DNA of 64,000 nucleotides from Comamonadaceae bacterium PBBC1 (GTDB lineage Bacteria > Pseudomonadota > Gammaproteobacteria > Burkholderiales > Burkholderiaceae_C), in NCBI GenBank assembly GCA_002256145.1, contig NKIP01000016.1, positions 1-64,000 of the forward strand, read 5' to 3'. The number at the start of each line of letters is the position of its first letter. The stretch's first letter is position 1. The notes under the pieces were generated by a model. That model was not told the DNA's origin. It saw only the letters and a list, made by a program, of their open reading frames with translations, and searched no databases. Position numbers and translations under genes: made by a program. Of this stretch, positions 24,055 to 32,386 are shown one piece after another.

Positions 24055-25068
24055 ATGAAACCTCGTCAAATTGCCTCTTTTTCGGTCAGCCCTTTGGGGC
24101 TGGGTTGCATGAACCTCAGCCATGCCTATGGTGCGCCGGTCTCGGCCGAGCAGGGTGAGCGTGTTTTGCTCACGGCCCTGGACCGGGGTGTGACTTTTTT
24201 TGACACGGCTGCACTGTATGGTTTTGGCAACAACGAAACCTTGGTGGGCAAAGTCTTGAAGCCCCACCGCCAAAAATTCACCTTGGCCAGCAAATGCGGC
24301 ATGCAAGGTGTGGAGCAAAGTGATGGCAGCAAAGTGCGTGTGATCGATGGTCGGCCCGAGACGATCAAAAAAACCTGCGAAGACTCGCTGCGCCGTCTGC
24401 AAACCGATGTGATCGATTTGTATTACCTGCACCGCTGGGACAAGAAGGTGCCCATCGAAGACAGTGTGGGCGCTTTGAGCGATTTGGTGCGTCAAGGGAA
24501 AATTCAAGCGATTGGCTTGTCAGAGGTGTCGGCCAACACCTTGCGCAAAGCCCATGCGGTGCACCCGATTGCAGCGGTTCAAACCGAATACTCACTGTGG
24601 ACCCGCAACCCCGAAATCGCGGTCTTGCAAGCCTGTCGCGAACTGGGTACCCGCTTTGTGGCGTTCAGCCCTGTCGCTCGTGGTTTTTTATGTGGCGCAG
24701 CGTTGGACATTGCCGCATTCGATGCCAAAGACATCCGCCGCAGCATGCCGCGTTTCAGCCCTGAAAACCACGCAGCCAACCTGAAGCTCTTGCCTGCATA
24801 CCATGCGCTGGCGCAAGAGGCCGAGTGCAGCCCGGCTCAGCTGGCCTTGGCTTGGTTGCTTCACCAGGGGGACGACATCATTCCCATTCCGGGGACAACC
24901 TCGGTGAATCACTTGCTCGATGATCTGGGGGCCGTGGACGTGAGGCTCGATCCGGATTTGATGAGCAGCTTGCAAGCGTTGATCAACCACAGCACTGTGG
25001 CGGGCAACCGCTACAACGCGCAGGCCAACAGCGAAGTCGATACCGAGGTGTTTGGCGTTGAGGGTTGA
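24055..25068 (+). CDS. aldo/keto reductase
   Basis: A (beta/alpha)8-barrel NADPH oxidoreductase of 337 residues. The catalytic tetrad is visible: Asp and Tyr in TFFDTAALYG, Lys in LASKCGM and His in YYLHRWD. The cofactor end reads FSPVARGF and PIPGTTSVNHL, as in the AKR group of YghZ/YajO-like proteins. The ATG at 24055 is preferred to the adjoining GTG at 24052. It stands alone, convergent with the gentisate operon, and its physiological substrate cannot be told from the sequence. Confidence 0.88.
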   Translation: MKPRQIASFSVSPLGLGCMNLSHAYGAPVSAEQGERVLLTALDRGVTFFDTAALYGFGNNETLVGKVLKPHRQKFTLASKCGMQGVEQSDGSKVRVIDGRPETIKKTCEDSLRRLQTDVIDLYYLHRWDKKVPIEDSVGALSDLVRQGKIQAIGLSEVSANTLRKAHAVHPIAAVQTEYSLWTRNPEIAVLQACRELGTRFVAFSPVARGFLCGAALDIAAFDAKDIRRSMPRFSPENHAANLKLLPAYHALAQEAECSPAQLALAWLLHQGDDIIPIPGTTSVNHLLDDLGAVDVRLDPDLMSSLQALINHSTVAGNRYNAQANSEVDTEVFGVEG

Positions 25069-25142
25069 GAGTTGATGCATGTGGTTGGGGGCGCACTAAG
25101 CTGCAGGCCGAACGCCGAACGCTGCACTTTCAACACTCAACC
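25063..25142. terminator. long inverted repeat between convergent genes
   Basis: GGTTGAGAGTTGA (25063-25075) and TCAACACTCAACC (25130-25142) pair with one mismatch around a 54-base loop. The site starts within the aldo/keto reductase stop region and ends before the nagL stop, so it could end both transcripts. There is no T-run. Confidence 0.4.
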
Positions 25143-25144
25143 AT

Positions 25145-25780
25145 TCAGGCGTCAGGCTGGGCCATCGGCGCGGCTTGTTTGAAGGCCTCCAGTTCGCAGC
25201 AGGCCCGGTCGATGGCGCTGATCAACGGCCAACGGCTCATGTCCACGTTGAAACGGCGGGCGCTTTCTACTTGTGGGATCAAATACACATCGGCCAGAGT
25301 GGGTGTGTCGCCATAGCTGAAACGTCCGCGTGACTTGTCCGCCCCAATCAAAGCTTCGTAGGCGTCAAACCCCTCGCTGATCCAGGTGCCGCACCAAGTG
25401 TTGATGGCGGCTTCGTTGGCACCAAACTGCTTGCGCAGGGTTTGCAAAATGCGGCGGTTGTTGATCGGGTGGATGTCGCATCCCACCATCGCCGCCAGTG
25501 CGCGCACATGCGCCCGAGCCTCAGCGCCCTCAGGCAACAGCGCTGGTGTGGGGTACTTTTCTTCCAGCCATTCAATGATGGCCGGTGACTGAATCAAGAC
25601 TTGATCGCCCGTGTCCAGTGCGGGCACCAGGCCTTGGGGGTTGATGGCCTTGAAAGCTTCGTTTTGCTGCTCGTCCACCCGCAGGTCGATCGCCACATAG
25701 TCGGTGGCAATGCCTTTGAGATTGAGCGCAATGCGCAGACGGTGGGAGGTGCCGCTTCTGAAAAAACTGTAGAGCTTCAT
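25145..25780 (-). CDS. nagL: maleylpyruvate isomerase NagL (zeta-class GST)
   Basis: Isomerises maleylpyruvate to fumarylpyruvate in gentisate breakdown, using glutathione. The product of 211 residues opens MKLYSFFRSGTSHRLRIALN and includes NPQGLVPALDTGDQVLIQSP, IIEWLEEKYPTPALLP, GCDIHPINNRRIL and DTPTLADVYLIPQVESARRF. These match NagL and MaiA enzymes; maleylacetoacetate isomerase is the close alternative, but the operon settles on gentisate. The ATG at 25780 lies 4 bp after the nagK stop, so the two are coupled. Confidence 0.9.
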   Translation of the reverse strand: MKLYSFFRSGTSHRLRIALNLKGIATDYVAIDLRVDEQQNEAFKAINPQGLVPALDTGDQVLIQSPAIIEWLEEKYPTPALLPEGAEARAHVRALAAMVGCDIHPINNRRILQTLRKQFGANEAAINTWCGTWISEGFDAYEALIGADKSRGRFSYGDTPTLADVYLIPQVESARRFNVDMSRWPLISAIDRACCELEAFKQAAPMAQPDA

Positions 25781-25784
25781 GGTC

Positions 25785-26486
25785 TTACTCCGCAGCGCCA
25801 ATGGTCAGAGCCACTTCGGCCACGCCCTCGACGCGTCCGGTGATCTGGTCGCCTGTGACCACTGCGCCCACGCCTTCGGGCGTGCCGGTGTAGATCAGGT
25901 CACCGGGCTGCAGGTGGTAGTAGGTGGACAGGTCGGCGATGATTTCGCGGATGTTCCAGATCAGCTTGTCCACGTTGGACGACTGTTTGGTGACGCCATT
26001 GACTTCGAGGGCAATGGCGCCGTTCTCAATCACCACACCGGGCATGGGCACGATTTCTGAGCAGACCGAGCCTTGCTCGATGTCCTTGCCCGTGTCCCAA
26101 GGGCGGCCTTTGTCGCGTGCCACCAATTGCAGGTCGCGCCGCGTCATGTCCAGTCCTGCGGCGTAACCGTAAACCAGCTCATGCGCCTGGGCTTCGCTCA
26201 CGCGAAAGCCCTCTTTGCCAATCGCCAGCACCAGCTCCATCTCGAAATGGTAGTTGTGGGTAGCGGGTGGGTAATCTACCGTGGCACCAGTTTCGACCAA
26301 GGTTTGTGGTGACTTGGTGAAGTAAAAGGCTTGCTCGACGCTCTTGTCAACGGGGCGCCCCATTTCAACGGCGTGCGCATGGTAGTTGCGGCCCACGCAG
26401 AAGATGCGGTTGATCGGGAAGCGTTCCTGCTGGCCACGGATGGGCAGGGATTGGATCGCCGGGGGATTGAAGAGGTAAGTGGTCAT
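25785..26486 (-). CDS. nagK: fumarylpyruvate hydrolase NagK (FAH family)
   Basis: Cleaves fumarylpyruvate to fumarate and pyruvate, the last step of the gentisate route. The FAH fold carries FCVGRNYHAHAVEMG, the metal ligands in HFEMELVLAIG and YAAGLDMTRRDLQ, and the ending GDLIYTGTPEGVGAV. Length, 233 residues from ATG 26486 (ATG 26495 also possible), is normal. A REP-like hairpin lies between this gene and the upstream dioxygenase. Confidence 0.92.
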   Translation of the reverse strand: MTTYLFNPPAIQSLPIRGQQERFPINRIFCVGRNYHAHAVEMGRPVDKSVEQAFYFTKSPQTLVETGATVDYPPATHNYHFEMELVLAIGKEGFRVSEAQAHELVYGYAAGLDMTRRDLQLVARDKGRPWDTGKDIEQGSVCSEIVPMPGVVIENGAIALEVNGVTKQSSNVDKLIWNIREIIADLSTYYHLQPGDLIYTGTPEGVGAVVTGDQITGRVEGVAEVALTIGAAE

Positions 26487-26512
26487 GGGGGTCATTCAGA
26501 GGGTGAAAGGTT

Positions 26513-26588
26513 TTTGTAGGAGCCAGCCTGCTGGCGATTCAGGCGATTGCGGTCCGCAGACCATCGCTTGCAGGCAAGCTCCTACAAA
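26513..26588. repeat. REP-like hairpin element, copy 2
   Basis: A 76-bp inverted repeat with perfect 11-bp ends TTTGTAGGAGC and GCTCCTACAAA and inner pairing around GGTC-CGCA-GACC. It shares the ends with the copies at 6.7 and 31.2 kb but the interior differs. It lies inside the gentisate operon between nagI and nagK. Confidence 0.85.
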
Positions 26589-26597
26589 TGCGGGGCA

Positions 26598-27635
26598 TCA
26601 GCCGCGGTTCTCGTACACACCCAGTTTGCGGTGCAGTGGCGATTCGTCGGCGATGAAGATGAAGGCGGGTTGGTCGGCTTGCAAGTTGGTCAGCGTCACG
26701 GCTTCATAGCCGGGTGCGCAGCAGGTGTCGGCCTCAAGCAGGGTGAAGGTGCTGGCCACGATCTGCGCTTGCACAGCACCTTCGATGACGTGAAACACCT
26801 GCGCAGGCGAGCGGGCGCTCAAGCGCAAGGTCTGGCCGGGGCGCAGCATCAGGGCGTAAAAGCCCAAGATGTTTTCGGCGTCACCACCGGTTTCGGGGTT
26901 GGTGTAAGTCACTTGCACCTGTTCCAAACCGGCATCGTCAGAGGCCAGTGATTCGAGCGCGGCCTTGGCGTCTTTCCAAGCGTAGCGCAGCATGGGGTAG
27001 GCTTTTTTGCTGCGCTCAAACACATGCGAGGGCACCACGCCGCCACGGGCGTATTGCTTGTCGCCCTGGCCGGGCACCACGGTCTGGCGGTCGCCGTTGA
27101 TGTGGTAGCTGGCCTCCATGTAATAGACCAGGGGCAGGTCCAGCACATCGAGCCAGATGACGGGGTCTGTGCCGTCGTGGCCATGTTCGTGCCACAGGCC
27201 TGTGGGTGTGAGGATCAAGTCGCCCCGGCTCATGGGGCATTTTTCGCCGTCCACCGTGGTCCAGGCACCTTCCCCTTCCACCACCATGCGCACCGCGTTG
27301 GGCGTGTGGCGGTGGCTGGGGGCCCACTCGCCGGGCATGAGCAGTTGCATGCCCAAGTACATGGCGGCGGATGCCTGCATTTTGTCGAGGCCGTGCCCCG
27401 GGTTGGCCAGCACCAGCACGCGGCGCTCGGCTTTTTCAATCGGGGTCAGCTCACCCGCTTTGAGCAGCAGCGGCTTGATGTCTTTGTAAGCCCAGCAGGT
27501 GGGCTGGGTCTGGCGCGTGGGCACTTTGGGGGGCAGCACGCCGCGCAGGCTGGGCCACAGGGGAACCAGGTTCACATTGCGCATGTCCTGTACATAGTCG
27601 GCGGGCAGGTCTTCGATGCGTCCGAGGTCGTTCAT
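26598..27635 (-). CDS. nagI: gentisate 1,2-dioxygenase (bicupin)
   Basis: Opens the gentisate ring to maleylpyruvate. The 345-residue product has two cupin domains. The iron ligands sit in the first: PSHRHTPNAVRMVVEGEGAW (about residues 115-135) and the later histidine in GLWHEHGHDG. The second cupin (about 245-335: ILGFYALMLRPGQTLRLSAR) has lost most metal residues, as is usual. ATG 27635 has CGGAGA before it. It is 17 bp after the hydroxylase gene. Confidence 0.92.
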   Translation of the reverse strand: MNDLGRIEDLPADYVQDMRNVNLVPLWPSLRGVLPPKVPTRQTQPTCWAYKDIKPLLLKAGELTPIEKAERRVLVLANPGHGLDKMQASAAMYLGMQLLMPGEWAPSHRHTPNAVRMVVEGEGAWTTVDGEKCPMSRGDLILTPTGLWHEHGHDGTDPVIWLDVLDLPLVYYMEASYHINGDRQTVVPGQGDKQYARGGVVPSHVFERSKKAYPMLRYAWKDAKAALESLASDDAGLEQVQVTYTNPETGGDAENILGFYALMLRPGQTLRLSARSPAQVFHVIEGAVQAQIVASTFTLLEADTCCAPGYEAVTLTNLQADQPAFIFIADESPLHRKLGVYENRG

Positions 27636-27652
27636 TTTTTGTCTCCGTGCAA

Positions 27653-28864
27653 TCAGGTGTTTTGGGCGGCGTCGAGGCAGTTGCTGACGTTCCATCCATA
27701 GAGCCATTCCATGGCATCATAAAAGCGCTCGGGGCTGCGACCGCGCCAAAGGTCATTACGCACCAAACGCTCCACGCCTTTGGCGTGGTAAATACGCCCC
27801 ATTTCTCGGCTCGACAGCACAATGCGGGCGGTGCGGGCTACGCGGGCACGTTGGTACATGTCCAGCGCTTGGTGCCAGTTGTTGTTGTGCGTGCGCAGGG
27901 CTTCACCCAAAGTGACGGCATCTTCCATGGCCATGCAGGCGCCTTGGGCCATGTATTGTGTTGTGGGGTGAGCAGCGTCGCCCAGCAGGGTTACACGACC
28001 ATAGGTCCATTGGCCAATCGGCTCGCGGTCGGCCGTGGCCCAGCGCTTCCAGGTTTTGGGCAGATCGATCAGCTGGCGTGCTTTGGGGCAAATGCCCTGA
28101 AAGTAGCTTTGCACTTCTTCTTTGCTGCCGTCCTTGACGCCCCATTCTTCTTGCTCGCGGCTGTGGAAGGTCACGACCACGTTGTATTGCTCACCGCCAC
28201 GCAGGGGGTAGTGCACCAGATGGCAGTTGGGGCCGACCCAGATGGCGGCGGCGTTCCATTGCAAGTCTTCGGGAAAGTCTTTTTTGTCCACCACTGCGCG
28301 GTAGACCACATGGCCGGTCACGCGGGCCGGGTCGCCCACAAATTGCTCGCGCACCACCGACTTCACGCCATCGGCGCCGATCAGGGCGCATCCTTGGAAG
28401 GCTTTGCCGTTCTGGTCCCATACGGTCACGCTGCTTTCGTCTTGCTCGATGCGCACCACGCGGGTGTGGGTGTGGAATTCGACTTTGCCTGTTTCCTGCG
28501 CTCCTTCGAGCAAGGACAAATGCACATCGGCGCGGTGAATGACGGCGTAGGGGTTACCAAAGCGTTGGCGGAACTTCTCGTCCGTCGGGATTTGGCCCAC
28601 CTGGTATTCGTCGATGGCGTCGTGCATCACCATGAAGTCGGTGTAGACGGCGCGGCCACGTGCTTTGTCACCGATACCCAAAGCGTCAAAGGCGTGAAAG
28701 GCGTTGGGGCCGAGCTGGATACCGGCTCCAATCTCGCCGATCTGGGGGGCTTGTTCCAGCACGATGACTCGAAAGCCTTGGCGCACCAGCGCGAGGGCGG
28801 CGGCCAGTCCGCCAATGCCGCCACCCGCGATGATGACGGGAAGTTGAGGTGATGCGAGGGTCAT
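27653..28864 (-). CDS. 3-hydroxybenzoate 6-hydroxylase (FAD monooxygenase)
   Basis: A class A flavoprotein monooxygenase of 403 residues that would make gentisate from 3-hydroxybenzoate. FAD-binding motifs are IIAGGGIGGLAAALALVRQG at the N-terminus, the DG motif ALIGADGVKSVVREQ and GRVTLLGDAAHPTTQYMAQG near residue 290. The C-terminal KGVERLVRNDLWRGRSPERF with YDAMEWLYGWNV is characteristic of 3HB6H (known as NagX, MhbM or XlnD in other species). Salicylate 5-hydroxylation is done by a different enzyme type, so this reading fits best. It is first in the gentisate operon. Confidence 0.88.
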   Translation of the reverse strand: MTLASPQLPVIIAGGGIGGLAAALALVRQGFRVIVLEQAPQIGEIGAGIQLGPNAFHAFDALGIGDKARGRAVYTDFMVMHDAIDEYQVGQIPTDEKFRQRFGNPYAVIHRADVHLSLLEGAQETGKVEFHTHTRVVRIEQDESSVTVWDQNGKAFQGCALIGADGVKSVVREQFVGDPARVTGHVVYRAVVDKKDFPEDLQWNAAAIWVGPNCHLVHYPLRGGEQYNVVVTFHSREQEEWGVKDGSKEEVQSYFQGICPKARQLIDLPKTWKRWATADREPIGQWTYGRVTLLGDAAHPTTQYMAQGACMAMEDAVTLGEALRTHNNNWHQALDMYQRARVARTARIVLSSREMGRIYHAKGVERLVRNDLWRGRSPERFYDAMEWLYGWNVSNCLDAAQNT

Positions 28865-28896
28865 TTTGTCTCCAGTTAGCAACAGGGATGAAGTTG

Positions 28897-28929
28897 ATTA
28901 ATTATAAGTGTACATATTAATTTTACCAA
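28897..28929 (-). promoter_or_regulatory. promoter of the gentisate operon with overlapping inverted repeat
   Basis: On the minus strand TTGGTA (28924-28929), a 17-bp spacer and a perfect TATAAT (28901-28906) precede the hydroxylase gene. The inverted pair ATTAAT (28897-28902) and ATTAAT (28916-28921) brackets the -10 box, as expected for a repressor site. A second symmetry, CTTGT-ATTCA-ACAAG, is at 28932-28946. Confidence 0.55.
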
Positions 28930-29003
28930 GTCTTGTATTCAACAAGGCTTTGAGTGAAAACCCTAGGGTCCATGGCGTGAAATGATCCGACGCAAACCGA
29001 CTA

Positions 29004-29033
29004 AAATTAACCGACTGATCGGTTGGTTAATTT
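29004..29033. promoter_or_regulatory. nested palindromes upstream of paaZ
   Basis: Outer arms AAATTAACC (29004-29012) and GGTTAATTT (29025-29033) enclose the inner palindrome AACCGA-CTGA-TCGGTT (29009-29024). Each is perfect. The centre is 54 bp before the paaZ start, with TAAAAT at 29002-29007 as a possible -10. The size and symmetry suit a TetR-type repressor; the regulator is not encoded nearby. Confidence 0.55.
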
Positions 29034-29070
29034 GGTCTGACCCGGTACGAACATCTTAGAAAGAGCACCC

Positions 29071-31116
29071 ATGTCGAAAGTCCTGCAAAGTTTCATCGGT
29101 GGCCAATGGATCGGCCAGCAAGGCGCACAAAATCTGAGAAGCGCCCTCAATGGCCAGACGGTTTACCAAACCCATGCCGAAGCCATTGACTTTGGCGACG
29201 CGGTGCACCATGCCCGCACTGTCGGCCTGCCCAATTTGCTCAAGCTGGACTTTCAAGAACGCGCCCAGCGCCTGAAGGCCTTGGCCAAGTACTTGGGTGA
29301 GCACAAAGAGCAGCTCTACGCCATCTCGGCCCACACGGGTGCCACCCGCGCCGACAGCTGGGTCGACATCGAAGGCGGCGCAGGCACATTGTTTGCCTAT
29401 TCCAGCATGGGCAGCAACGAACTGCCCAGCGGCAACCTGATCCACGAAGGTCCGGCTTTTCCTTTGGGAAAAAAAGGCGGCTTTGCGGGCACACACATCC
29501 TGGTGCCGCGTGGCGGCATCGCGGTGCACATCAACGCCTTCAACTTCCCCATCTGGGGTCTGCTCGAAAAGTTTGCGCCCAGCTTTTTGGCGGGCATGCC
29601 TTGCATCGGCAAACCCGCCTCGTCCACCAGTTACCTGACCGAAGCCATGGTGCGCTTGGTCGAGCAATCGGGCATCTTGCCTGCCGGTTCGCTCCAGTTG
29701 GTGATCGGCTCCACGGGTGACCTGCTGGACCGCCTGAACGGCCAGGACGTGGTCACCTTCACCGGCTCGGCCGACACCGCCGCCATGCTGCGTGTGCACC
29801 CCAATGTGGTCAAACACAGCATTCCTTTCAACGCCGAGGCCGACTCGCTCAACTGCGCCATCCTCGCGCCCGATGTGACGCCCGACGACGAAGAGTTTGA
29901 TTTGTTCGTGAAAGAAGTCGCCCGCGAGATGACCGTGAAAGCGGGCCAAAAATGCACCGCAATCCGCCGCGCCATCGTGCCGCGCCAGCATCTGGACGCC
30001 GTCGCTGAAAAGCTCAAGGCCCGCCTGGCCAAAGTGGTGGTGGGTGACCCATCGGTCGAGGGCGTGAAGATGGGGGCCTTGGCCTCGCATGCTCAGCAGG
30101 CTGACGTGGCCGAGCGTGTGGCCCTGCTGCGCCAAAGCGCCGAGCTGGTGTTTGGCGGCGGTGCTGGTTTCAGCCCAGTGGGGCAGGGCGTCGAGGGCGG
30201 TGCTTTCTTCCAGCCTACGTTGCTGCTGTGCCAAAAGCCCTTGCAAACCGACAGCGTGCACGACGTGGAAGCCTTTGGCCCCGTGAGCACGCTCATGGCG
30301 TATGACGGCATCGACGAAGCCCTGCAACTGGCCGCTCGCGGCCAAGGCAGCCTGGTCGGCACGCTGGTCACCAAAGACCCGCAAATCGCTGCGCGGATGA
30401 TTCCGGTGGCAGCCGCCTTGCATGGCCGCTTGCACATCCTGGACCGCGAATCGGCGGTGGAATCGACTGGCCACGGCTCGCCCCTGCCGCCACTCAAGCA
30501 TGGTGGCCCTGGCCGCGCAGGCGGCGGTGAAGAACTCGGCGGCATCCGCGCCGTCAAACACCTGATGCAACGCACCGCCTTGCAGGGCTCACCCACCATG
30601 ATCGCCGCCGTCACGGGCGAGTACATGCGCGGCGCCAAGTTGATTGAGACCGAGGTGCACCCCTTCCGCCGCCACTTTGAAGACCTGCAGATTGGCGAGA
30701 GTCTGCTCACCCACCGCCGCACCGTCGGCGAAGCCGACATCGTGGCCTTTGGCGGCCTGTCGGGCGACTATTTCTACATGCACTTCGACGAGATCGCGGC
30801 CAAGGATTCGCCTTTTGGCAAACGCATCGCGCACGGTTACTTTGTGTTGTCGGCTGCAGCGGGTTTGTTTGTCTCGCCTGCGCCCGGACCGGTGTTGGCC
30901 AACTACGGCTTGGACACCCTGCGCTTCGTCAAGCCCGTGGGCATTGGCGACACCATCCAGGCCCGCCTGACCGCCAAGCGTAAGATCGATCGCAACAAAA
31001 AAGATGCCAACGGCGTGGGCCAAGGCGTGGTGGCTTGGGATGTGGAAGTGACCAACCAGCTCGGAGAAGTGGTGGCCAGCTACGACATCTTGACGTTGGT
31101 GGCCAAGAAGGGTTGA
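29071..31116 (+). CDS. paaZ: bifunctional oxepin-CoA hydrolase / semialdehyde dehydrogenase PaaZ
   Basis: The 681-residue protein has an aldehyde dehydrogenase domain (about 1-520) fused to a MaoC-type hydratase (about 535-680). In the first the catalytic cysteine is in [11 protein letters not shown] and the glutamate in FNAEADSLN; in the second the hot-dog motif is [20 protein letters not shown] with [12 protein letters not shown]. PaaZ hydrolyses oxepin-CoA and oxidises the resulting aldehyde in phenylacetate breakdown. No other paa gene is in the window. It is divergent from the gentisate operon and stands behind a distinct operator-like palindrome. A related aldehyde dehydrogenase role on a different ring-opened CoA ester is possible. 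Confidence 0.9.
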   Translation: MSKVLQSFIGGQWIGQQGAQNLRSALNGQTVYQTHAEAIDFGDAVHHARTVGLPNLLKLDFQERAQRLKALAKYLGEHKEQLYAISAHTGATRADSWVDIEGGAGTLFAYSSMGSNELPSGNLIHEGPAFPLGKKGGFAGTHILVPRGGIAVHINAFNFPIWGLLEKFAPSFLAGMPCIGKPASSTSYLTEAMVRLVEQSGILPAGSLQLVIGSTGDLLDRLNGQDVVTFTGSADTAAMLRVHPNVVKHSIPFNAEADSLNCAILAPDVTPDDEEFDLFVKEVAREMTVKAGQKCTAIRRAIVPRQHLDAVAEKLKARLAKVVVGDPSVEGVKMGALASHAQQADVAERVALLRQSAELVFGGGAGFSPVGQGVEGGAFFQPTLLLCQKPLQTDSVHDVEAFGPVSTLMAYDGIDEALQLAARGQGSLVGTLVTKDPQIAARMIPVAAALHGRLHILDRESAVESTGHGSPLPPLKHGGPGRAGGGEELGGIRAVKHLMQRTALQGSPTMIAAVTGEYMRGAKLIETEVHPFRRHFEDLQIGESLLTHRRTVGEADIVAFGGLSGDYFYMHFDEIAAKDSPFGKRIAHGYFVLSAAAGLFVSPAPGPVLANYGLDTLRFVKPVGIGDTIQARLTAKRKIDRNKKDANGVGQGVVAWDVEVTNQLGEVVASYDILTLVAKKG

Positions 31117-31176
31117 CGCTATGCCGGTTGCGCTTGCATGAGCCCCAGCTTTTGTTGATCGCCCGGAGGCGCACAG

Positions 31177-31275
31177 GTTTTTCGCCCACGGGGTGTGCTC
31201 CTACAAAATACAAGGCTCCGATTTTGTAGGAGCGCACCCCGTGCGCGATGGGCGTGGCACACGCTCTAAAAACTT
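31177..31275. repeat. paired REP-like elements, copy 3 (head-to-head)
   Basis: Two units face each other: GCTCCTACAAAAT (31197-31209) and ATTTTGTAGGAGC (31221-31233) with an 11-bp spacer. The right unit, continuing to AAAAACT near 31275, differs from the left half of the 6.7-kb copy at only a few positions over about 50 bp. It lies between paaZ and the methyltransferase gene. Confidence 0.85.
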
Positions 31276-31315
31276 TGCTCATGGTGTTAAATGAGCACGG
31301 CAGGAGTTTGTTTCC

Positions 31316-31930
31316 ATGAATGTTTATGACCGCTACGTCTTGCCTTACCTGATTGACTTCGCCTGCGGCCTGCCCATGGTGCAGGCGCAGCGTCGCCAGC
31401 TGGTGCCCCAAGCGCAAGGCCGTGTGCTGGAGATTGGCATGGGTACCGGCCGTAACCTGCCGTTTTACGACCGCAGCCGCGTGACGCGCTTGGTGGGTGT
31501 GGACCCGGCCATGCAGATGCACCGCTTGGCCCAAAAGCGCAGCCAAAAGGCGGGTATCGCAGTCGAGCTGATGGGCCTGTCGGCCGAGCAATTGCCCACG
31601 GCCGATGCCAGCTTCGACACCGTGGTCTGCACCTACACCCTGTGCAGCATCCCGGATGCGGCACAAGCCCTGCGCGAGATGCGCCGGGTGCTGGTGCCGG
31701 GCGGCAAGCTCTTGTTTTGCGAACACGGCCGGGCACCTGACGAAGCTGTGCGCCGATGGCAGGACCGCCTGCAACCGCTGTGGGGTCCGCTGGCTGGGGG
31801 CTGCCAGCTGGGGCGTGACATACCTGTTTTGTTGGAAGAAACAGGCTTTGCATCCAGCATCCAGTCGGGCTACCTGGCGGGTCCGCGCCCGATGACATTT
31901 CATTACTGGGGTCAAGCGCAAGCGGCGTGA
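31316..31930 (+). CDS. class I SAM-dependent methyltransferase
   Basis: The 204-residue protein has the Rossmann-type SAM site LEIGMGTGRNLPFY near residue 40, the acidic loop VGVDPAMQM near 62, and VVCTYTLCSIPDAAQALREM with RRVLVPGGKLLFCEHG near 105-135. The shape is that of UbiE/phospholipid N-methyltransferase-like enzymes with a small-molecule or lipid substrate. Ribosome site CAGGAG precedes the ATG. The substrate is unknown, and the next gene encodes a cysteine-cluster protein in the same direction. Confidence 0.82.
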   Translation: MNVYDRYVLPYLIDFACGLPMVQAQRRQLVPQAQGRVLEIGMGTGRNLPFYDRSRVTRLVGVDPAMQMHRLAQKRSQKAGIAVELMGLSAEQLPTADASFDTVVCTYTLCSIPDAAQALREMRRVLVPGGKLLFCEHGRAPDEAVRRWQDRLQPLWGPLAGGCQLGRDIPVLLEETGFASSIQSGYLAGPRPMTFHYWGQAQAA

Positions 31931-31957
31931 GTTGGCGCATCCGGGATAATCCCGCCC

Positions 31958-32362
31958 ATGAGATCCCCCATTGCCGTCGTTGACGTTGACCGTTGCGAAA
32001 CCTGGACCCGTTACAAAAACGGTTTGTGTGACACCTGTGCGGCCAACTGCTGCACCATGCCGGTCGAGGTCAAGTTGGCCGATCTGGTGCGGCTGGAGCT
32101 GGTGGACCCCTTTGAGGCCGAGCACGAAGACCCCAAACAAATTGCCAAGCGCCTGAGCAAAGCCGGCTTGATCGAGCATTTCAACTTCAAGAACAGCATC
32201 TTCAGCTTGGCACGCCGTGCCAGCGGCGACTGCCAGTTTCTGGATGCCAAAACCCGCCGCTGCACGGTGTACGACAAACGGCCCAACACTTGCCGCTTGC
32301 ACCCGCAGGTGGGGCCACGTCCCAACCATTGTCCTTACGGCAACAAAGCGCAGTCGCGCTGA
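31958..32362 (+). CDS. YkgJ-family cysteine-cluster protein
   Basis: A 134-residue protein with the cluster motif CDTCAANCCTMPVEV near residues 24-38, then CQFLDAKTRRCTVYDKRPNT and CRLHPQ. This is the CxxCx(3)CC plus C...C...C pattern of YkgJ/DUF proteins thought to bind zinc or an iron-sulphur cluster. The function is not known. It lies 27 bp after the methyltransferase gene and meets the GGDEF-EAL gene tail to tail. Confidence 0.8.
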   Translation: MRSPIAVVDVDRCETWTRYKNGLCDTCAANCCTMPVEVKLADLVRLELVDPFEAEHEDPKQIAKRLSKAGLIEHFNFKNSIFSLARRASGDCQFLDAKTRRCTVYDKRPNTCRLHPQVGPRPNHCPYGNKAQSR

Positions 32363-32367
32363 GGGTG

Positions 32368-32386
32368 TTGCTCAAGCGATGAGCAA
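32368..32386. terminator. short hairpin at convergent gene ends
   Basis: TTGCTCA-AGCGA-TGAGCAA forms a perfect 7-bp stem over the last codons of the GGDEF-EAL gene, 6 bp after the YkgJ-family stop. There is no T-run on either side. Confidence 0.3.

Noticed and set aside
27647-28852. A 401-codon plus-strand frame opposite the 3-hydroxybenzoate hydroxylase
   Set aside because: It is antisense to a clear FAD monooxygenase and has no recognisable domain.
29056-30570. A 504-codon minus-strand frame opposite paaZ
   Set aside because: Shadow of the aldehyde dehydrogenase domain; composition and lack of motifs argue against a gene.
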